Source: an uncultured Muribaculaceae bacterium (GTDB taxonomy: Bacteria; Bacteroidota; Bacteroidia; Bacteroidales; Muribaculaceae). From it: a DNA stretch of 64,000 bases. Below the pieces are notes generated by a model. It was given only the letters and a program-made list of their open reading frames with translations, was not told where the DNA came from and ran no database searches. Location of the stretch: the NCBI GenBank assembly GCA_934661195.1, contig CAKUJD010000005.1:186001-250000 (forward strand), written 5' to 3'. The first letter of the stretch is position 1; every line of letters begins with the position of its first letter. Shown here piece by piece: positions 53,201 through 62,290 of this stretch. A program made the position numbers and the translations under genes.

Positions 53201-53693
53201 GCGCTATGTGGTGCTTCCCACTGGCGACCACACCACCGACACCGGCTTCCAATTCACTTTGGCCCAATGCGGCGAGGGTGGCACACTTGCCGGCAGCAAG
53301 GCCATGTGGACCTTCCCCAAGCGCGGCATGGGCAATGTGAACAGCAACACCTGGAATGCCCTTTGCGTGGCCGACAGTATCGACGCCACCACCACCGACC
53401 TTTACTTCTATGTGCCGGGCAACGGACTTGCCGCCTACCGCATGACGCAGACCGAAAAATCGGCCATTGAGACTGCAATATCTGCGGCCGGTTGCCCGCG
53501 TGTGTCGGTTCGTGGAAATCTCATTGAGTTGAGTACCGGGGTTTATAGGGTTGAACTGCTTGATGCAGCGGGCCGTAGCCTGCTTGTTAAGCACAACGCC
53601 AGAACCATTCAGAAAAATGGACTCAGGGGCGTTTACCTGCTAAGATGCACCACAGCCGATGGCGTGACTCACACCATCAAGCTGTCGCTCTGA
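50238..53693 (+). CDS. GHL10 (DigH-type) glycoside hydrolase with FN3-like and propeller-like domains
   Basis: The 1151-residue secreted protein begins with a signal peptide and the GHL10 domain (PF02638 type; about 24-400): KREMRTAWIATVANIDWPS, CLQVRPMADALYKS, WVNPYRFSKKG, DIDGIIFDDYFYPG (acidic cluster) and IDYISPQLYWKTN. Its best-known relative, E. coli DigH/YddW, cleaves denuded peptidoglycan glycan. FN3-like domains follow (about 505-705), then a beta-propeller-like region (about 720-1085), then a type A sorting-like tail (GVYRVELLDAAGRSLLV...YLLRC). It starts the glycan locus; SusC follows 512 bases later after a terminator, so expression may be separate. Substrate is inferred, not shown. 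Confidence 0.88.
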   Translation: MTRKLLLTALALLMTAMGIRAGEAQKREMRTAWIATVANIDWPSTRGTGASVIAKQKQELLVYIDGFHRDNMNAICLQVRPMADALYKSSYEPWSAYLTGTRGKDPGWDPLAFAVEECHKRGMECHVWVNPYRFSKKGGTDNTTPQDEAVKASGVLIDNNGDQVFNPALEASRKRVVDVCREMIQNYDIDGIIFDDYFYPGAGLSTGTDAPDYQLWKQSGTSLSLANWRRANVNQMVADVYNMVQATKPFVKFGIGPAGVAGTAATSASKHNVDPCPVGSDWQYNTIYSDPLAWLEEGTIDYISPQLYWKTNHATNPFGPLTKWWSYAAHHFGRHHYASHNIYFMAGTNSKSDWDEILAQINYSRQYNYDNAPGVNFYSAKYLNGPAISGFGDYLKANCFQHPALPPALTWKEKGNYDAPANLKLSGNTLTWKGVDKKLMKYSVYAFPNSVSPADIMSEKFGGIKSDYLVALTYSPSYELSADLAKDHWYAVCMVDGWNNEFDPAYLNAPAGQADTATPISPVDGAATTWNQEFKWTAASGEATYRIQVSPDSTFSSVVLERSSLTEPETTFNLSTLESAATYYWRVTTSQQGRFATTGPTATFTSPKRNPAPMATLVSPADGMATDSDFVMTCKAADVQSVVAQVATDAKFANVVWQRDMDEKEAGQWQALCEVAAIGKGKFYWRVVTGAEYCLDNATTPRQFTVTAIPTGNYEPGYVRRRDIDTYNNIEDAAGQNTTVSALSSTWMRSVKEPYNNMAFVSDGLCNRGFTAYADRLLVVGRAENTQGSQVTIDHYDKATGEKLKSVTVGEDSQVAYLPGNDIFTDNAGNVLISNLTLRISTTPLTICRVNPETGEATVVASVTCDDTSTGRIDHCNVWGDVNSGNFTVFAAMSSGTELVRWTIKDGSLASTSVVGIKAYTAGASQLGIAPRVWPVSATQAYVKGSSTDLALYDFTTGAIVQQFDNGTNVLSGHRQANGMAMFTNGGQRYVVLPTGDHTTDTGFQFTLAQCGEGGTLAGSKAMWTFPKRGMGNVNSNTWNALCVADSIDATTTDLYFYVPGNGLAAYRMTQTEKSAIETAISAAGCPRVSVRGNLIELSTGVYRVELLDAAGRSLLVKHNARTIQKNGLRGVYLLRCTTADGVTHTIKLSL

Positions 53694-53715
53694 CAGTGTC
53701 CCCCTTTATCAACAC

Positions 53716-53763
53716 TGGCGGTTGCGCCCTGCGACAGAGTGGGGTGTCAACCGCCATTTTTTT
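53716..53763 (+). terminator. Intrinsic terminator of the GHL10 gene
   Basis: A 9-bp stem TGGCGGTTG/CAACCGCCA is followed by seven T residues, 22 bases after the stop codon. Confidence 0.85.
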
Positions 53764-54069
53764 ATATATACATTAACGAAAGCGCGGCAATTCGTATTTA
53801 ATTGCATAGTTAACTTGCTCAGGCTCTCTGTTCTGTGTTTGAATCCATTGAGGCACAGGCGTATAGCTTTGCCTGATGGCAACCCAGTTGCTGAAAAAAT
53901 GTATTAAAAGCGAATAAAACCATTAAAAACGGCAATGTTAATAATAATGATTTTCTGTTCACGAAATTAAATTATTGCTAAATGACTGCTATTTAACATA
54001 GCCAAGTGGGGTTTGTTTCGAAAAATAGTATTAAGTTTGTAAAGAAATACGGCCATAACCACAAAGTGT

Positions 54070-54086
54070 CGGGCACTCAGTGTCCG
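54070..54086 (+). promoter_or_regulatory. Hairpin in the predicted susC leader
   Basis: CGGGCAC (54070-54076) pairs with GTGTCCG (54080-54086), with one wobble. It may be a leader structure; no terminator-like T-run follows. Confidence 0.35.
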
Positions 54087-54205
54087 TGCTGCGTGGGTTG
54101 TTGTGCTTTATTTCACTTGCATAGCGATAGGCAACTATCCACAAAACAACTTTGTAGAATATTAGCATACAATAAACCTGTAATAAAAACAATAAAAAAG
54201 TAATT

Positions 54206-57200
54206 ATGAGAAAACAGCTATTGCTTCTGTTATTTTCCCTCTTTGCGGTGATGGGCTTCGCCCGCACTGTGACCGGCATAGTTGTGCAAGCCTCTGATAA
54301 AGAGCCGATTATTGGCGCTTCTATTCAGGTGCATGGCACATCTAAAGGCACAGCTACCGACATCGACGGAAAGTTTACTCTCGATGTCAACGACGGCGAC
54401 GTGCTTGACGTGTCTTATGTGGGAATGAATCCCATCTCGGTGAAGGTTGGCAACCAGACCACCATCAACATTGAGATGAAGGAGAACTCTCAAGTCCTTA
54501 AAGAAGTGGTTGTAACCGCCATGGGTCAAACCCAGGAAAAGAAGAAACTTAACTTCGCGGTTCAATCGCTTAACAACGACCAGGTGACTGCCGGTGGTTC
54601 TAACAACTTCGTTAACTCACTGCAAGGTAAAGTGTCTGGTCTTCAGGTAGCTACCGGTGGTGGCTCGCCTAACTCCTCTTCGCAGGTAATTATCCGCGCC
54701 ATCTCGTCGGTTAACCCCTCGCAGAGCAATGAGCCGCTTATCATCATCGACGGCATGCCCGTGCGCGGCAAGGGCTCTTCGCTTTCCGACATCAACCCCG
54801 ACGATATCGAGAACATGTCGGTGCTGAAAGGCGCTGCCGCATCGGCACTCTATGGCCAGGAGGCATCCAACGGTGTGATTATGATCACCACCAAGAGCGG
54901 TAGCAAGACTGGTGCAGTGAGCGTTAATGGTACTGCCACTGTTGAGGTTAACGTGCCTATGCGTGTCCCCAAAATCCAGAAAACTTTCCTCTCGGGTACC
55001 TACGGCTTCTACAAAGAAAATTCAGCCTCTGGCGGCTGGGGCCCTTATGCCCGCCCCGAGGACAAAATCTACGACAACACTGGCAACTTCCTGGGCACCG
55101 GCATCATGCAGAAGTATGACGTGTCGATCTCGGGCGGTACTGAGAAGTTCAACTCTTATGCTTCGGCCAGCTACTCCAACAGCGACGGTGTGATTCCCAA
55201 AGACTACAAGAATCAGCTCACCGTGTTCCTGAAAGGTTTCTACAAGCCATCTGAGCAAGTCACATTCCAGCTCACCACCAACTTCGTAAACAGCAAGTCG
55301 CGTGGCTTTGGCAATGCAATGTCTACAGTATATAACTGGTCGATCGACAAGGATATGAGTGACTATCAGACCGTTGACGGCCATGTGAACTGGGCTAACC
55401 GCTACGACCACTGGGAGCAGCTGCTCGACACCGAGCGCATCAGCGCCGGCATTTCGCCCTACTTTGGCCGCTACCGCGACAAGAGCGAAACCGAGAGCGA
55501 CCGCATCATCGTCAATGGTCAGCTCACCTATGAGCCTATTAAAGACCTCGTGTTCACCGGCAAACTTGGCTACGATAAGTCATACACCACTTATGAGAGC
55601 TACACAGTGCCCCGCCTCTATGCCGGCGACTTCAACAACATCAACGACCCCGAGGTGCAGAAGGCCCTGAGCGACATGCAATACAAGTTTGGTGCCTACA
55701 CTTTCCAGCCCTCACGCGGCCAGCAGTTTACTGCCCAGTTCCTTGCCACCTACAAGCACACATTTGCCGAGGACTACAACTTCAACTTCCTCTTCGGTGC
55801 CGAGTATAAGGAGACAAGCAGCTATGAGGCTCAGATGGCAGGCCAGAAGTTTATGCTCGACGGCGACTTCTACAGCTTCCAGAATGTGGACCCCACCACT
55901 TTCACTGCCAGCGGCTCGAGCGACTATAATATGTATCTCTATCACACAAAAGATAACAAGTATGGCTACTTTGGCGAACTCCGCTTCGACTACAAGGGCA
56001 TGGCACAGCTCTCTGTGACTGGCCGTTACGATGGCTCTTCGCGCCTGAAGCAGTCGGGCCCGACCTACTTCTATCCTTCGGTTACCGCCGGTGTGATATT
56101 CAGCGAACTCTTCCACCTGCAGAACAACTGGTTCTCTTATGGTAAGATTCGCGGCAACTGGGCAAAGGTTGGTAAGGACTGCCCCCGCTACCTCTTCAAC
56201 GACACCTACAAGCAGTGGAGCACATTCCCCGACGGCGGTTATGGCGTAGACCCCACAGTGTCGCGCGCCATCACACTGGTGCCTGAGATGACAAGCTCTT
56301 GGGAAATCGGTGCCGACCTGCGCTTCTTCAACAGCCGCACCCGCCTGGATGTGGCCTACTACTCAACCACTGTCGACAACCAGATTGTGAGCGTGCGCGT
56401 GTCGCCTGCATCGGGCACAATTCTGCAAACCCGCAACGAGGGCTCTATCGAGAACTATGGTATGGAGTTCACTCTGGCACAAGACATTATCCAAACCAAG
56501 GACTTCAGCTGGACAGCCACTCTGAATGCTTCGTTCAACCGCGGCCGCGTGCGTTCGCTGCCCGACGGCATCGTGGAAATTCAGGGCTCGCAGTATGGCG
56601 ACATCTTCCCCAGCGCCTACTTGCACGGCTCAACCACTGGTATCTCGGGTAAGGACTACCAGCGCGACCCCAACGGCAACGTGATTTGCAACGCCGACGG
56701 ATATCCCCTCATCAGCCCGGTTAAGGGTAACTACATTGGTAACCGCGAGCCCGACTTCCTTATGGGTCTCGGCTCCACATTCCGCTATAAGAACGCCACT
56801 CTGTCGTTCCTGCTCGACGGCCGTTGCGGCGGCGACGTGGTCAACGTCACCAACCGCGGCCTCATCAGCAACGGTATGAACCACCTCTATGAGAAGTACC
56901 GCAACCGCGAGATAATCTTCAAGGGCGTGGTGCAAAACCCCGACGGCACCTACAGCCCCAACACCACTCCTATCGTTCTTGACCAGAACTTCATCAGCAC
57001 ATACTTCAACACTGTGTCGAGCAACTTCATCGAAGACGGCTCTTACATCCGCTTGAGCTATGTGACTCTGGGCTACAACTTCAAGAACATGCTCAAGAGC
57101 AGCTGGTGTGTTAAGGACCTGGGCATCACATTCACTGCCCGCAACCTGTTCCTGCTCACCAAGTACACCGGCAACGACCCCGCCATCATGGCAGGCGTTT

Positions 57201-57286
57201 CGGGCGGTACTGGCGCAATGGGCATCGACAACTACAACGTGCCCAACACACGCAGCTACAACGTGACTCTTAAAGCATCATTCTAA
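54206..57286 (+). CDS. SusC/RagA-type TonB-linked outer membrane protein
   Basis: The 1026-residue protein is the outer-membrane transporter that imports oligomers bound by SusD. A signal peptide (about 1-19) is followed by a carboxypeptidase-regulatory-like domain (TGIVVQASDKEPIIGASIQV, to about 95), the TonB-dependent plug (EVVVTAMGQTQEKKKLNFAV to NGVIMITTKSGS, about 105-235) and a beta-barrel ending in an aromatic residue (LKASF). The usual GYGxxKKxxxTGAV form at the start of the plug is altered to MGQTQEKKKLNFAV, a variant seen in a subset. It is 29 bases from susD. Confidence 0.97.
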   Translation: MRKQLLLLLFSLFAVMGFARTVTGIVVQASDKEPIIGASIQVHGTSKGTATDIDGKFTLDVNDGDVLDVSYVGMNPISVKVGNQTTINIEMKENSQVLKEVVVTAMGQTQEKKKLNFAVQSLNNDQVTAGGSNNFVNSLQGKVSGLQVATGGGSPNSSSQVIIRAISSVNPSQSNEPLIIIDGMPVRGKGSSLSDINPDDIENMSVLKGAAASALYGQEASNGVIMITTKSGSKTGAVSVNGTATVEVNVPMRVPKIQKTFLSGTYGFYKENSASGGWGPYARPEDKIYDNTGNFLGTGIMQKYDVSISGGTEKFNSYASASYSNSDGVIPKDYKNQLTVFLKGFYKPSEQVTFQLTTNFVNSKSRGFGNAMSTVYNWSIDKDMSDYQTVDGHVNWANRYDHWEQLLDTERISAGISPYFGRYRDKSETESDRIIVNGQLTYEPIKDLVFTGKLGYDKSYTTYESYTVPRLYAGDFNNINDPEVQKALSDMQYKFGAYTFQPSRGQQFTAQFLATYKHTFAEDYNFNFLFGAEYKETSSYEAQMAGQKFMLDGDFYSFQNVDPTTFTASGSSDYNMYLYHTKDNKYGYFGELRFDYKGMAQLSVTGRYDGSSRLKQSGPTYFYPSVTAGVIFSELFHLQNNWFSYGKIRGNWAKVGKDCPRYLFNDTYKQWSTFPDGGYGVDPTVSRAITLVPEMTSSWEIGADLRFFNSRTRLDVAYYSTTVDNQIVSVRVSPASGTILQTRNEGSIENYGMEFTLAQDIIQTKDFSWTATLNASFNRGRVRSLPDGIVEIQGSQYGDIFPSAYLHGSTTGISGKDYQRDPNGNVICNADGYPLISPVKGNYIGNREPDFLMGLGSTFRYKNATLSFLLDGRCGGDVVNVTNRGLISNGMNHLYEKYRNREIIFKGVVQNPDGTYSPNTTPIVLDQNFISTYFNTVSSNFIEDGSYIRLSYVTLGYNFKNMLKSSWCVKDLGITFTARNLFLLTKYTGNDPAIMAGVSGGTGAMGIDNYNVPNTRSYNVTLKASF

Positions 57287-57315
57287 TCATCATTTTTAGG
57301 ACAGCATTCAAAATC

Positions 57316-59217
57316 ATGAATAAGATAACAAAATTCGCATTATTCCTGTTGGCCGGTATGACCATGGTCAGCTGTGAAGACAAGCTCGACGACAACGTGA
57401 ACCCCGACAGGGCTCACAGCATCACCGCCGAGGTGGGTCTGCCCACAGTCGTGTTCTACGCCCAGCAGTCGGTATATGACCATGCAGAATACTACACCTA
57501 TCTGTCGCAGTGTCTCACCACTGGCGGCAAGAGTTCTGTTGGCTCATATTCCTACAAGAGTGAGTGGGAATTCCTCACTATGAACCGTCACCCGCAGTGG
57601 CGCCGCCACTTCTATGATGTGGGCGTCAATGCCAACAACATTGTAAACAACTCGCGTGAAATCAACTCGCCCAACTACGAGCTGATTGCACGCACCATCA
57701 AACTCATGTCGACCCAGCTCGCAACCGACGCTTTCGGCGACATGCCCAACTCGCAGGCTTACCAAAGCAACTCGCCCGCCTACGACACTCAGGCTTCAAT
57801 CTATGAGTGGATGTTCAACGAGTGCGAGGACCTTATAAAGATGTATGACGACCCCGCTGTGGTCAACTGCCCCACCAACCGCACCATCACTGCCAGTCAG
57901 GATCGCGTGTATGCCGGCGACCTCAGCAAGTGGAAGGGTCTGGTGCTGGCCGTCAAGGCTCGCCTGCTGCTGCGCAACCTGCCTAACGTTGACCGCAGCG
58001 CAGCCACCTGCCAGAAGATTATCGACGCTGCCGACGCAGCAATCAAGCAGTGGCGCAGCGGCAACCTTCTCTACGGCAGCTGGTTTGGCAATGAGCCCCG
58101 CTATAACTTCACCGGCGGCACCAACGAGCAGAACTGCGTGTGGAGTGTGGCCAAGCCTGTGATCAACTCTTGGGAGTCGCGCCGCAACCTCCTCGACGAG
58201 GCCATCCCGTCGCGCTTCTTCATGCAAGACCTCCTGGGCATCTCTGCCCCCAACAACGAGCTCAAGTGCGGCCGCTTCAACGGCGAGGGCGCTCACGACG
58301 GCTATGCCAACGACCCCCGTTGCGGCCTGCTCATGATTTCGCGCGAAGGCCCGGCCACCGCATCGGTGTCGAGCAACGTGAACAAGATGCGCTTCCTCGA
58401 CAACAACATCGGCATGGGCTCGACCTTCAAGATTGCCAACTATCCTAACCTCTATATGGGTGCATATGCCGGCGACGTTGACGGCTACAATCCCATCTTC
58501 ACAATGGAGGAGCTCTACTTCATCAAGGCTGAGGCCGAATACTGGCTTGGCAACAAGACCGAGGCTTGCGCCCTGGCCAAGGAAGCCACTGAGTGGAACA
58601 TTCAGCGCCACCTCGACTTCTTCCTGAAGAAGTACACCAACGAGAACTACGACTCCAAGACCGACAACAAGTATCCTGGCGAGTCGAAGGCAGGCAAGCC
58701 TGGCTTCCAGGCCAAGGAATACTGGGACGCTCAGGTCAACGCGTTCCTCAACGACGTGGCTTACTACCGCGGCTCAAGCAAGAACCCCTCGGTGCACAAG
58801 GTTACCGATCGCGGCAACAAGCACTGGTTCTTCAATCCCTCTGAGTTCTCGCTGCGCGACCTCATGGAGCAGAAATACATAGCTATGTATCTGCAGCCCG
58901 AACAGTGGACCGACATGCGCCGCTACCACTACAGCAACAACCGCAACCACTACGGCATCGGCGACAACAACGAGATTGTTTACCCCACTCTGCGTCGTCC
59001 CTACAACCTGTATGCCGCCTACTGGATCGACGGACTCACCGAGGACCAGAAGGAGAACACTTGGATTCAGCGCATCAACTACGACCCCGAGACCGAGGAG
59101 AAGTATAACAAGGCCGAACTCGAGCGTCTGGGCGCATACAAGAACTACAAGTGGCTGCAGAAGCCTATGATTTGGGCCGAGACCTACGGCACAGTGACTT
59201 CGCTCACTGGCAAGTGA
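57316..59217 (+). CDS. SusD/RagB-family surface nutrient-binding lipoprotein (SusD-like_2 type)
   Basis: The 633-residue lipoprotein (lipobox VSCED at about residue 20-24) is the lid of the SusC channel that captures substrate at the cell surface. The helical TPR-like scaffold is readable: ARTIKLMSTQLATDAFGDMPNSQAY, DLSKWKGLVLAVKARLLLRNLP and FTMEELYFIKAEAEYWLGNK, a motif of the C-terminal TPR, with YIAMYLQPEQWTDMRRY near the end. It is longer than most (about 500-550). The gene lies 29 bases after susC and 40 before the next lipoprotein gene. Substrate cannot be predicted. Confidence 0.95.
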   Translation: MNKITKFALFLLAGMTMVSCEDKLDDNVNPDRAHSITAEVGLPTVVFYAQQSVYDHAEYYTYLSQCLTTGGKSSVGSYSYKSEWEFLTMNRHPQWRRHFYDVGVNANNIVNNSREINSPNYELIARTIKLMSTQLATDAFGDMPNSQAYQSNSPAYDTQASIYEWMFNECEDLIKMYDDPAVVNCPTNRTITASQDRVYAGDLSKWKGLVLAVKARLLLRNLPNVDRSAATCQKIIDAADAAIKQWRSGNLLYGSWFGNEPRYNFTGGTNEQNCVWSVAKPVINSWESRRNLLDEAIPSRFFMQDLLGISAPNNELKCGRFNGEGAHDGYANDPRCGLLMISREGPATASVSSNVNKMRFLDNNIGMGSTFKIANYPNLYMGAYAGDVDGYNPIFTMEELYFIKAEAEYWLGNKTEACALAKEATEWNIQRHLDFFLKKYTNENYDSKTDNKYPGESKAGKPGFQAKEYWDAQVNAFLNDVAYYRGSSKNPSVHKVTDRGNKHWFFNPSEFSLRDLMEQKYIAMYLQPEQWTDMRRYHYSNNRNHYGIGDNNEIVYPTLRRPYNLYAAYWIDGLTEDQKENTWIQRINYDPETEEKYNKAELERLGAYKNYKWLQKPMIWAETYGTVTSLTGK

Positions 59218-59257
59218 AATCAAAATTCATAAAAATCAAAGTAAACTACAATTCAGT

Positions 59258-60298
59258 ATGAAACTAAATAAATTATTCGGTTCATTCGCATTGCTGGCCC
59301 TCGCCCTCTCGTCGTGCGCCAACCACGATCCGTTCCAAGATAAGACGGACATAGGTCAGATTGTGCCCACCGTATACTGGGAGCTCAGCTCTTCTACTTG
59401 CAAGGCTGGTGACTACGTTCACTTCAAGGGCAAGTATTACACCGCTCCCGACAAGCAGATCGACTATTCCGAGGTGCGTGCCGTGGTCACCCGCAGCCAG
59501 AGCTCGGCAGCCACTTGCAAGCTCACCACCTCGTATGCGCTCACACAGACAGTGGCCACACAGGACACCGTGCGCTACGACAGCGTCTACACCTATCCTC
59601 ACAGCAAGGCCGAGTTCGACGGCTGGGAATACGTGCTCAACGACTCGTTCCCCACATCGCGCACACTCGCGCCCGTCACCTGGAACGAACCCACTGAATG
59701 GGATCAGGCCCGCTTCGACCTCTACTATCCCTCTACTTTCCAAGACGAGTTCAAGGAGAAGGTGGTGACCGCCCTCACCAAGGACAGCACCTACTACAAC
59801 GACCTGCGCAACGTGTACATCAACTACGACTTCACAGCCGAGCAGTTTGAGGCACTCAACGCAAAGTATAACGTCAACTTCCCCACAGCTACTGCCACAG
59901 CCGACAAGAGCGACGCTTGGTTCACCACCACCGATGTTGACCACTACTACTACACCACGCTGGTCGACGGCGTGAAAGTGGTGCACGAGGTTGCCACTCA
60001 GGCCGACGCTCCCGAGGGTGTGAACGTGTGGCCCGTGTACAAGTCATCGCCATGGGTGTTCAGCCGCTACAGCGACGACACCGGTGGCACGCTCAACTCA
60101 GTTCGCGCCGAGTACATGCCCTACTGGAAGGACCTCATCAGCGAGATTCCCTTCACCGGCTGGATCTACAACAGCACCGACAAGAACTATGCTGTGAGCT
60201 TCTCGCGCAAATACACTATCGTGCCCAAGTTCCGCGTGTTTGACACCAACGGCAAGATGGGTACCGACACCAACACCAAAACAGTTGAACTCAATTAA
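59258..60298 (+). CDS. Locus lipoprotein in the SusE-like position
   Basis: The 346-residue lipoprotein (lipobox ALSSCAN) has no motif I can name. N-terminal residues 25-130 (YWELSSSTCKAGDYVHFKGKY) look like an Ig- or Big-like beta-sandwich; the rest alternates helices and strands and includes PWVFSRYSDDTGGTLNS near the C-terminus. Its position right after susD and before a PKD lipoprotein suits an accessory glycan-binding protein, but that is inferred from position only. Spacing to neighbours is 40 and 15 bases, one transcript. Confidence 0.8.
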   Translation: MKLNKLFGSFALLALALSSCANHDPFQDKTDIGQIVPTVYWELSSSTCKAGDYVHFKGKYYTAPDKQIDYSEVRAVVTRSQSSAATCKLTTSYALTQTVATQDTVRYDSVYTYPHSKAEFDGWEYVLNDSFPTSRTLAPVTWNEPTEWDQARFDLYYPSTFQDEFKEKVVTALTKDSTYYNDLRNVYINYDFTAEQFEALNAKYNVNFPTATATADKSDAWFTTTDVDHYYYTTLVDGVKVVHEVATQADAPEGVNVWPVYKSSPWVFSRYSDDTGGTLNSVRAEYMPYWKDLISEIPFTGWIYNSTDKNYAVSFSRKYTIVPKFRVFDTNGKMGTDTNTKTVELN

Positions 60299-60313
60299 AG
60301 CAAATAGCAGATT

Positions 60314-62041
60314 ATGAAATTAATTAAGAATATCGGACTTTTGGCCATGATGGTTCTGATGCTGGCTATGACCGCCTGCACCGACAAGGAGCCCAATTAT
60401 GGCAATTTCCCCACCAAAGACGTTGACTTCACCTACAACGTCGACGGTAATGAATACACGCTCGATTTCTATGTTGTGTCGAAGATTAAGTTCAACAACA
60501 TATCGGTGAAAAAAGGCAATGCCACTTGGGACTTCGGCGACGGCACCACATCAACCGAGCAAAACCCCGTGCACAAGTTTGCCAAGGCCGGCCTCTATCA
60601 GGTGAAGCTCACCGTTGAGGGTGCTGGCACACGCACCTATCCGCTGCTGGTGAGCGATATCGCTCCCGTGCTCAGCGTCACCGAGCAGAGCGCACCCACA
60701 GTGGTCATCAACGATGTGACCGTGGACCTGGGCATCTCGCTGCCTAACCCCGAGCACCTCAAGACCAAATATGTGTGGAAGTTCCCCGAGGGCACTCTCA
60801 ACGCCGACGGCCAGGAGATGACCGAGTTCGTTGGCTACGAGCACGAGGATGGCACTATCGACAACCCCGGCGCCCTGAAGTTCCGCAACATTGGTTCTCA
60901 GAAAATAGAGCTCCAGACTTGGTTTGACGTCGACGGCGAAAACCGCCGCCTCGAAGACTCTTACGTCAACGTGCAAGTGGGCTACAACCAGCCCGCCCCC
61001 ACAGTGTACTATGCCACCTATGGCGGCAATGTGAAGGCCTACAAAATCATCGACCCGTCGACCCTGCCCGCAGGCACCAAAAACCTGCCCTTCGACATGG
61101 GCATCAGCGCCGGCACCACTCCGATGAACCTTGTGTTTGCCAACGTGAAGAACGACTCGGTTGACCAAGACTTCGTCTACATCCTCGACGCCGGTAAGCA
61201 ATACACCTACGTCAACGATGAGGCCGACAATCTGGGTGATGGCAAAATCACCGTGATGGCAGCCGACGGCTCGTCGTCTAACGTGGTGGTGACCAACGTG
61301 GGCGGCCAGGCATTCAACGACCCCTTCGAGGGTTGCGCCGACGCCAACTATCTCTACTACACCGACCGCAACACCGGCATCCGCCGCGTGGCTCTGAGCA
61401 GCCGCGGCGCTGTGGAGAAGACCAACTACAAGAACACCGACGGCTACATGGTGGTCAACAACCAGCTCACATACTATGGCCAGGGCATGAGCTATGGTGC
61501 AATCCACACCTCGCTCTACTACGACAAGAACCAAGTGTTCTGGTGGGTTAAGAACTACTCGGGTAACGGTGTTTACCGCTTCAAGGCCACCGACATCAAG
61601 TCGAGCGTGAAGGCTGGCGACCCGCTGCCTTACCCCATCGTGCTTGCTGCCACCCAACCGCGCGCATTCACCCTCGATGAGGACCGCAACGCAATGTATG
61701 TGTGGTATTCTAAGGGTACGACTCCCGGCGTGGGCTTTGCTGCCTACACTATTCCGGCAGCCAACGCCACCACTGAGTATAAGAACTACACCACATTCAT
61801 TGGCATGGATGCAGCTCCCGAGAACACTACGGCCGACGAAGGTCTCTATGTGACCCAGTTCGCCGTTGACAAGTACACAGGCAACGTGTTCTTCGGCTTC
61901 CGCGCCGGCAGCGGCGAGAAGACCTACACCACCGGCCTCTACTACTTCGACTACAACACCAAGAAGATGGTGAACTACTGCGGCAACAAGGATCGCATAC
62001 TTGGCGTGTGCATCAATCCCCGCAAGACCAACCTCTTCTAA
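60314..62041 (+). CDS. PKD-domain lipoprotein with a propeller-like C-terminal half
   Basis: The 575-residue lipoprotein (lipobox AMTACTD) has a PKD domain at about 35-115 with the classic NATWDFGDGTTSTEQNPVHK (WDFGDGxxS) and the LVSDIAP end. A second Ig-like domain follows. The C-terminal 330 residues (VYYATYGGNVKAYKI, ANYLYYTDRNTGIRRVALSS, VTQFAVDKYTGNVFFGFRAG) look like a beta-propeller with YxxD-type blades, as in cell-surface proteins that bind glycans or proteins. It lies 15 bases after the previous lipoprotein gene and ends with the terminator at 62081. Ligand unknown. Confidence 0.82.
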   Translation: MKLIKNIGLLAMMVLMLAMTACTDKEPNYGNFPTKDVDFTYNVDGNEYTLDFYVVSKIKFNNISVKKGNATWDFGDGTTSTEQNPVHKFAKAGLYQVKLTVEGAGTRTYPLLVSDIAPVLSVTEQSAPTVVINDVTVDLGISLPNPEHLKTKYVWKFPEGTLNADGQEMTEFVGYEHEDGTIDNPGALKFRNIGSQKIELQTWFDVDGENRRLEDSYVNVQVGYNQPAPTVYYATYGGNVKAYKIIDPSTLPAGTKNLPFDMGISAGTTPMNLVFANVKNDSVDQDFVYILDAGKQYTYVNDEADNLGDGKITVMAADGSSSNVVVTNVGGQAFNDPFEGCADANYLYYTDRNTGIRRVALSSRGAVEKTNYKNTDGYMVVNNQLTYYGQGMSYGAIHTSLYYDKNQVFWWVKNYSGNGVYRFKATDIKSSVKAGDPLPYPIVLAATQPRAFTLDEDRNAMYVWYSKGTTPGVGFAAYTIPAANATTEYKNYTTFIGMDAAPENTTADEGLYVTQFAVDKYTGNVFFGFRAGSGEKTYTTGLYYFDYNTKKMVNYCGNKDRILGVCINPRKTNLF

Positions 62042-62080
62042 GGTCTAAGCATAGCGCCGGGGTTTAGTCCCCGGTGCAAG

Positions 62081-62124
62081 GCACAAAAGCCCGGAACGCA
62101 TTGGCGTGTTCCGGGCTTTTGTGC
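62081..62124 (+). terminator. Strong terminator after the susCD operon
   Basis: A perfect 16-bp stem GCACAAAAGCCCGGAA/TTCCGGGCTTTTGTGC (62081-62096 with 62109-62124), 40 bases past the stop codon. The U-run is in the descending arm, so it may work in both directions. Confidence 0.82.
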
Positions 62125-62191
62125 TATAAAGGGTAGGGGAAATGGCGGAACGCGCATTTAGGTTTTTTATCCATATTTTAATATAAAATAT

Positions 62192-62222
62192 TTTGCCGTC
62201 TCGCTAATTATAGCTTACTTTG
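62192..62222 (+). promoter_or_regulatory. Promoter of the last complete locus gene
   Basis: TTTG (62192-62195) and TTACTTTG (62215-62222, one mismatch) lie 19 bases apart. The leader would be about 60 nt and AT-rich. Confidence 0.55.
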
Positions 62223-62290
62223 TTCAACTTTGTAAAGTAGATTAATGATACACAATTAAATCACTAATTAATAATTTTAATTTCATCAAC

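Larger units (their letters stand above)
53694..54205. other. Long AT-rich region between the GHL10 and susC genes
   Basis: These 512 bases hold the GHL10 terminator, no convincing gene, and a likely susC promoter: -7 box TAAGTTTG at 54032-54039. This predicts a susC leader of about 160 nt with a hairpin at 54070-54086. No SusR-type or ECF sigma/anti-sigma gene is nearby. Confidence 0.55.

Noticed and set aside
50238..53693. GHL10 protein as a GH10 xylanase
   Set aside because: The 'family 10-like' name is misleading; the sequence follows the PF02638/DigH pattern and lacks GH10 catalytic motifs.
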